DNA from: Bacteroidaceae bacterium
Lineage (GTDB): Bacteria; Bacteroidota; Bacteroidia; Bacteroidales; Bacteroidaceae
Assembly: GCA_024398435.1 (NCBI GenBank)
Contig: JAKSJD010000009.1
Location: 28,987-92,986 of the forward strand
Reading direction: 5' to 3'
DNA: 64,000 nt
In this document: positions 60,053-64,000 of the stretch, in pieces
How positions within the stretch are numbered: the stretch's first letter is position 1
Layout: the number at the start of each line of letters is the position of its first letter
Notes under the pieces: model-generated
Database searches by the model: none
What the model saw: only the letters and a program-made list of their open reading frames with translations
What the model was told of the DNA's origin: nothing
Made by a program: the position numbers and the translations under genes

Positions 60053-60202
60053 TTATTCTCCGAAGACCTCCCAATCATGTTGATCATTTCTGTCTTTTGC
60101 TAAGCCCTCATCTACCGACTGACTGCCAACGCCGATCATCAAATCTATCTGGTAGGCAGTTTTCAATGATGTCATTTGTGGCTGAATATACTCTTTCTTC
60201 AT
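60053..60202 (-). CDS. Small ORF (49 aa) directly downstream of the sialidase
   Basis: A 49-codon frame starting MKKEYIQPQMTSLKTAYQID and ending in an acidic tail with DWEVFGE, beginning 12 bp after the sialidase stop; an ATG three codons upstream (60211) is an alternative. Short proteins opening with MKKxYIxP followed by a hydrophobic stretch and a polar, acidic tail are frequent in Prevotella genomes (recalled, not checked). It lies between the sialidase and its terminator, so it is probably on the same transcript. Function unknown. Confidence 0.6.
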   Translation of the reverse strand: MKKEYIQPQMTSLKTAYQIDLMIGVGSQSVDEGLAKDRNDQHDWEVFGE

Positions 60203-60213
60203 ATCTTGCATTT

Positions 60214-63200
60214 TTATTTGATTAACACTTTCTTTCCGTTCACAATGTAAAGGCCCTTCTGTGGTTTGTTAACCTTGCGTCCGAGCATATCAAATACTTC
60301 ATCAGTACCGCGGAGAGAATTTGTTGCAATCTGCTTGATTCCATCCGACAATGGATTACCGAAATTCAGGGTAAGTCCCTTGGCTGCTGAAGCAGGACCA
60401 GTCATTTCGATATAAGCTTTATTATGTCCTAATGGTTTTGTATTTGCATACCTGTAGAATGCAACTCGACCATCTTTCTTTCCGAGAACATAATTAGTTA
60501 CTTCATCACTAAGTTTTTCTGCACCCAGTGTGCCCTTGAAGATATTGTTCACTCCTACGCCAAAATAGATATCCTGTGCAGGTACTGGTTCAAGATAAAT
60601 CTTCTTAGTGATATCTGCATCATTACCGTTGCGAGCCATCTTCAACAGGACTGCAGTTTCACGAGGCAACACTCTATCTGTCATCGTATATTCCACAAGA
60701 TTTACTGTTTCGTGCACTTCGGTAAATGGTGCTGCGTAATATACAGATATTCCTTCTGGGATATGTACTGCAAATGGCAATTTCAAGGTTGCATAGTAGT
60801 CGTAATCGTCCTTGCTTCTATCTTCCTTGTCGGTATAGTCGAAGCCCATATCGTCGTCGCTTCGTGTCATTGTTACTTCAAATCCATGATAGGTTGGATT
60901 AGCCATTGTACCATAGCTATTTGTATTTACATGTTCTACTTCAATAAATTCAAATTCTGTTGACCAGCCCAAATCGCCATGTGAACCAGAACAAGTTCTA
61001 ATCCAGTTAACTTTTCCTTCACTGCTTACACAAACGACAATATTCCTGTCAGCATAGCTGGTAGCGCCGTCATTTAATCTATAAAAACACATACCAACCT
61101 TTTCATCTGATAAACCGCGTTTGAAACCATCAAACCTAATCTCATTGTGATAATCGTTAGTAAATCCTGCTTGATTATGTACTAACACTGGCTCTGGACT
61201 AGCTTCGCTATAAGCCCAACCGTCTGTTCTTGCCATATATCCATCTCCAACAAAACTTGAAAAATAGTAATAGTCGTTCTGGCTATTGCCGAAATACAAA
61301 TATGCCTCATCTGGATTCTGTGGATAGTTTGGACCTTTTGAAAGCACCCAATAAAGCTCATCGCTTGGAGATGTCACCTCATCTGCTGGTACTGTTTCCA
61401 ACATGAAGGAATCGTCCGATCTCTTACCTCTAATATACCAGTCCTTGGTTTCAAAAACAGTTCCTCCTTCAGAGACCTTTTTGGCTGGAGTTGTTGCTTT
61501 TAGCATATATACTTTTCCTGTTTCGAAATTTTTATATATTTTAGCGGTGGCAGCACCATTTGTAATTTCGGAAAGCTTGATTGTCTTAAATGCTATATCA
61601 TAGCTCTGGCTATATCCTCCAACTGCCACATTATTCACTTCGTAGACTATAGCAATATTTCCATCTTGGTCTTCAATCATGGATGAATATGCAGATGTCA
61701 CGCCATCAGCCACTACTTTGTATGAACTCCATCCCGATTGATAGAAAGAAGGGGAAGTATAGCTATCTTGAGTAATATCGAAGATCTTGTAGTAAATACC
61801 CAAATTTTTTCTTTCAGTTGACATAGGTGCAGAGAGCAACACCACGTATTTGTTTGGATTGGATGTTCTGCAAACCAACAATTCGCCATTGCATGTTGCA
61901 GCTGTAATATTTGCGGTTACAGCAGTTTGCCATGCGCCGCTTGTAAATGTATTATCCGAGTATTTATAGGTTGTTAGCATGCGTGTTGCACTTCCTTGTA
62001 CTCTACAAGCAATTAAAAGGTCGCCATTTGGTAATTCTGCGACAGATGTCTCGTTAACATTTGAATTGATCAACGTTGCTGTTCCATTATAGCCTCCACC
62101 TGATAAGACTTCCCATGTGTCACCAAAATCATCTGAATACATAACATCCACTCCATATGTGCCTTCAGCTCTTGATGTTGCCAATGCAGCATAAATTCTG
62201 TATCTTGTGCCTTTCTTTATTATTCTACTTTGGCAAATTCGGCCACTTGTAAAGAATGCCCAGTTTACACCTTGGAGTTTTCCATATATTTGATCCGTCA
62301 AATCCTTTCCAACCGGTGTTTTATCTGCATTGAACCAATCAATGTATGTACTTAATCCTGTATTCAATTTTCCATGGAAATTCCCTATCCTTATGTGCTC
62401 ACCATTACGAGTTGAACCGTTTGTTCCTTGATTGCCAGATGCACACATTATTAAGATATCACCTTCTGACCAATCTGCCACTGCGGCAGCATCACCATGC
62501 GCATAATTAAAATTACCCGACACTTTATCTCCGGAAGCTTTAACTGCATAAGTAGAACCATCCCATGTGTGTCCTCCGTCGTGTGTAGAAATTTGCTTAA
62601 TTTGAATATGTCCGTCATAACCTATATCACCACCCACATACGTATCTCTTTCATCACAAAAAACTGTCAGCATGTTTGATGGAGCATTTATAATTGCAGG
62701 GATTCTGACATCAGTAGCAGGAGTAGTACCGTTTTTTCTTTCTGCATAATTACCGAATAAGACATATTCATCGGATACTCCTCTTGTATCAGATACGAAT
62801 TCACGCTTTCTATAATTAATTGTTAAATCCTTCAAATCCACATAATCGTAAGTCGCAGTTGTTGCTAAATTGATTTGGCATTTATTGCTGTTTATATTCT
62901 GAACATTAATTGCATGCTCGCTTACATCAGTTTTCGGTATCGAATATGAATTTCCATTAATATTTATAGAGATATCACCATTCATACTAAAATTCCCACT
63001 AATATTAGTTCTCTTAATCTTTGCACTAATTCCTGTGATTACATAATCTCCTGGGATAGTAAAGAACAAAACTGTACCTGGCTGATTTGAATAGATTTTA
63101 GCACTATAATCATTATTATCTGAGTATTTGCCAACCAATGCCGCCATGCGCTTCATGTCAAATCCTGACCATAATACCATTTTTGCTTGCGGAGAACCTT

Positions 63201-63342
63201 TGTAATCCCATCGATCAACCCATGCGCTTATATTAGTATTTTTACTATTTTTCACGGTCACTTTGATTGACCCCTCTCCTTCTGCTAAAGCCATCATAGG
63301 CAACAATAGCAGAACGAATAAATACAATAATTTTTGTTTCAT
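60214..63342 (-). CDS. Secreted sialidase (GH33-type) with sorting-type C-terminus
   Basis: A 1042-residue exported protein. Signal peptide about 1-20 (LLYLFVLLLLPMMALA/E). An N-terminal region of about 180 residues precedes a six-blade propeller: the arginine-containing VRIP motif (Arg213), Asp-boxes STHDGGHTW (252-260) and YSDDFGDTW (402-410), and ELPNGDLLIACRV. These mark exo-alpha-sialidases that remove terminal sialic acid from host glycans. The second half (about 590-970) is beta-rich and not recognised. The end reads EVFDMLGRKVNKPQKGLYIV and NGKKVLIK, a sorting-type tail of Bacteroidales secreted proteins. The gene and its surroundings look more AT-rich than the neighbours. A long leader with a terminator-like hairpin precedes it. 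Confidence 0.82.
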   Translation of the reverse strand: MKQKLLYLFVLLLLPMMALAEGEGSIKVTVKNSKNTNISAWVDRWDYKGSPQAKMVLWSGFDMKRMAALVGKYSDNNDYSAKIYSNQPGTVLFFTIPGDYVITGISAKIKRTNISGNFSMNGDISININGNSYSIPKTDVSEHAINVQNINSNKCQINLATTATYDYVDLKDLTINYRKREFVSDTRGVSDEYVLFGNYAERKNGTTPATDVRIPAIINAPSNMLTVFCDERDTYVGGDIGYDGHIQIKQISTHDGGHTWDGSTYAVKASGDKVSGNFNYAHGDAAAVADWSEGDILIMCASGNQGTNGSTRNGEHIRIGNFHGKLNTGLSTYIDWFNADKTPVGKDLTDQIYGKLQGVNWAFFTSGRICQSRIIKKGTRYRIYAALATSRAEGTYGVDVMYSDDFGDTWEVLSGGGYNGTATLINSNVNETSVAELPNGDLLIACRVQGSATRMLTTYKYSDNTFTSGAWQTAVTANITAATCNGELLVCRTSNPNKYVVLLSAPMSTERKNLGIYYKIFDITQDSYTSPSFYQSGWSSYKVVADGVTSAYSSMIEDQDGNIAIVYEVNNVAVGGYSQSYDIAFKTIKLSEITNGAATAKIYKNFETGKVYMLKATTPAKKVSEGGTVFETKDWYIRGKRSDDSFMLETVPADEVTSPSDELYWVLSKGPNYPQNPDEAYLYFGNSQNDYYYFSSFVGDGYMARTDGWAYSEASPEPVLVHNQAGFTNDYHNEIRFDGFKRGLSDEKVGMCFYRLNDGATSYADRNIVVCVSSEGKVNWIRTCSGSHGDLGWSTEFEFIEVEHVNTNSYGTMANPTYHGFEVTMTRSDDDMGFDYTDKEDRSKDDYDYYATLKLPFAVHIPEGISVYYAAPFTEVHETVNLVEYTMTDRVLPRETAVLLKMARNGNDADITKKIYLEPVPAQDIYFGVGVNNIFKGTLGAEKLSDEVTNYVLGKKDGRVAFYRYANTKPLGHNKAYIEMTGPASAAKGLTLNFGNPLSDGIKQIATNSLRGTDEVFDMLGRKVNKPQKGLYIVNGKKVLIK

Positions 63343-63697
63343 TTCTTCTTTTAAATTTTAAGTTAATACTATATTGTTCAAATCTTCAGCTATCGAGTAG
63401 CATTAACTTAAATCTAACAAAGAGACTTTGCAGTTTTATGGTATATAGAGACACAAAAAACGTGGACCAATTCCATATACGACATTGAGGTTTTCCACGA
63501 CCTATCACACAGTATACTTAAGAATAGCCCACGCTGAAAAACAACGCGAGCATTAACCTTACCCATCTGTGTGATTAATTGATTTGTGGAAATTTCAATG
63601 TCACAGATATAAGCTAACGCCTTATATATATTTACCCGGATGTCAAGAGACGCTTCTCCCGGTCATAAGCCAATAAAATGCATAAATCAGCAAAATG
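63343..63697 (-). promoter_or_regulatory. Structured leader of the sialidase gene with riboswitch-like fold
   Basis: About 355 nt from the predicted start of transcription to the ATG. On the minus strand a perfect 9-bp stem ATCACACAG (63575-63567) / CTGTGTGAT (63512-63504) encloses a 9-bp hairpin (63551-63543 with 63535-63527, wobbles). A terminator-like hairpin with T6 follows (63499-63455). Near the 5' end, GAGA/TCTC within CCGG arms forms a further stem. Together this resembles an aptamer plus expression platform, but no known class was recognised. Confidence 0.5.
63455..63499 (-). terminator. Leader (attenuator-type) terminator upstream of the sialidase
   Basis: CGTGG-AAA-ACC (63499-63489) pairs with GGTCCACG (63468-63461), an 8-bp stem with a three-base bulge, followed by six T. 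It lies about 110 nt before the sialidase ATG, so it could stop transcription before the gene. Confidence 0.5.
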
Positions 63698-63703
63698 ACG
63701 TTG

Positions 63704-63733
63704 CAAAGGTAAGAAGAAATTTTATTACAGCAA
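63704..63733 (-). promoter_or_regulatory. Promoter of the sialidase unit
   Basis: TTG (63733-63731), 19-bp spacer, TACCTTTG (63711-63704) on the minus strand. Beyond it, 63740-64000 has no gene; it contains a perfect 8-bp hairpin TTGCAAGG (63844-63851) / CCTTGCAA (63857-63864). Confidence 0.75.
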
Positions 63734-64000
63734 TGTTTTTTTCGAAAAAAATTTAGTTTTTCCACAAAATAGATACACTATCGCACAAAATGAAGGGTGG
63801 AAAAGTGCAAAAGTTATAAAAGTTATAAAAGGGCAAGAGTGCATTGCAAGGCGGGACCTTGCAACACGAAACCATATTCATGAACAATTTACCATGTACA
63901 AGGTGCAATTCAACAAGTCATACCGAACGAGACGGAATATACAAACAAAAATTTTGACCAATATACCGATTTGCACATATATAGAGTGCAAACGGTTGAT

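Overview
The window looks like chromosomal DNA of a carbohydrate-degrading Bacteroidales bacterium, most likely Prevotella-like. Four things point there: nearly every gene start is preceded by the Bacteroidetes-type promoter (a -33 TTTG and, 19-21 bp on, a -7 TAnnTTTG) rather than a Shine-Dalgarno sequence; an rseC-rnfBCDGEA cluster; Bacteroidales families such as HU-HIG-like, DUF6249, DUF4827 and DUF5056-like proteins and C-terminal sorting-type tails; and a set of secreted polysaccharide enzymes (GH26, GH43-GH8, GH97, a GH33-type sialidase). No rRNA, tRNA, CRISPR array, insertion sequence or phage gene was recognised.

Layout. 1-1.8 kb: valS, cut by the left edge. 2.1-4.4 kb: a BlaI-type repressor and M56 (BlaR1-type) membrane peptidase pair. 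4.9-8.1 kb: an HU-family DNA-binding protein, a cell-wall amidase and an MCE/MlaD protein. 8.6-13.6 kb: dnaA, B12-dependent ribonucleotide reductase and folB. 13.7-24.4 kb: an MFS transporter, then a leftward block of GH26 mannanase, EFR1-type flavodoxin/ferredoxin protein, corA, BadF-type kinase, manC, rpsP and a GH43-GH8 xylan enzyme. 24.8-30.6 kb: the Rnf operon. 31.2-36.5 kb: a large secreted multidomain protein and an ECF sigma cluster. 36.7-39.7 kb: an FNT-like channel and a second, paralogous BlaI/M56 pair, here with a TonB C-terminal domain. 39.8-45.7 kb: leftward manA, rfbC, aroB, GH97 and nrnA. 46-48.7 kb: rpe, a DUF4827 lipoprotein and glmM. 48.8-50.7 kb: divergent LytTR regulator and a truncated adenylate-forming-enzyme relative. 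50.8-55.3 kb: leftward operon of polyprenol-phosphate-mannose synthase, pyrC, a stand-alone MetH activation domain, a metallophosphoesterase and plsC. 55.8-59.3 kb: mfd with a small overlapping upstream ORF. 59.3-64 kb: a hairpin-rich non-coding stretch, a small ORF and a sialidase with a long structured leader.

The most unusual feature is non-coding. At six intergenic loci there are short arrays of directly abutting units whose period is exactly 22 bp (one unit of 21). The sequence word differs between loci, but several arrays share one half of the unit (ATTTCT...GAGGTC on one strand), and two loci 22 kb apart share the same near-palindromic word. Other notable items are an exact 26-bp inverted repeat around a nearly pure A/T block, a riboswitch-like leader with a terminator upstream of the sialidase, intrinsic terminators whose loop carries the next gene's -33 element, and two small ORFs below usual size cut-offs.

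All functional calls come from reading motifs by eye; no database search or computed statistic supports them.
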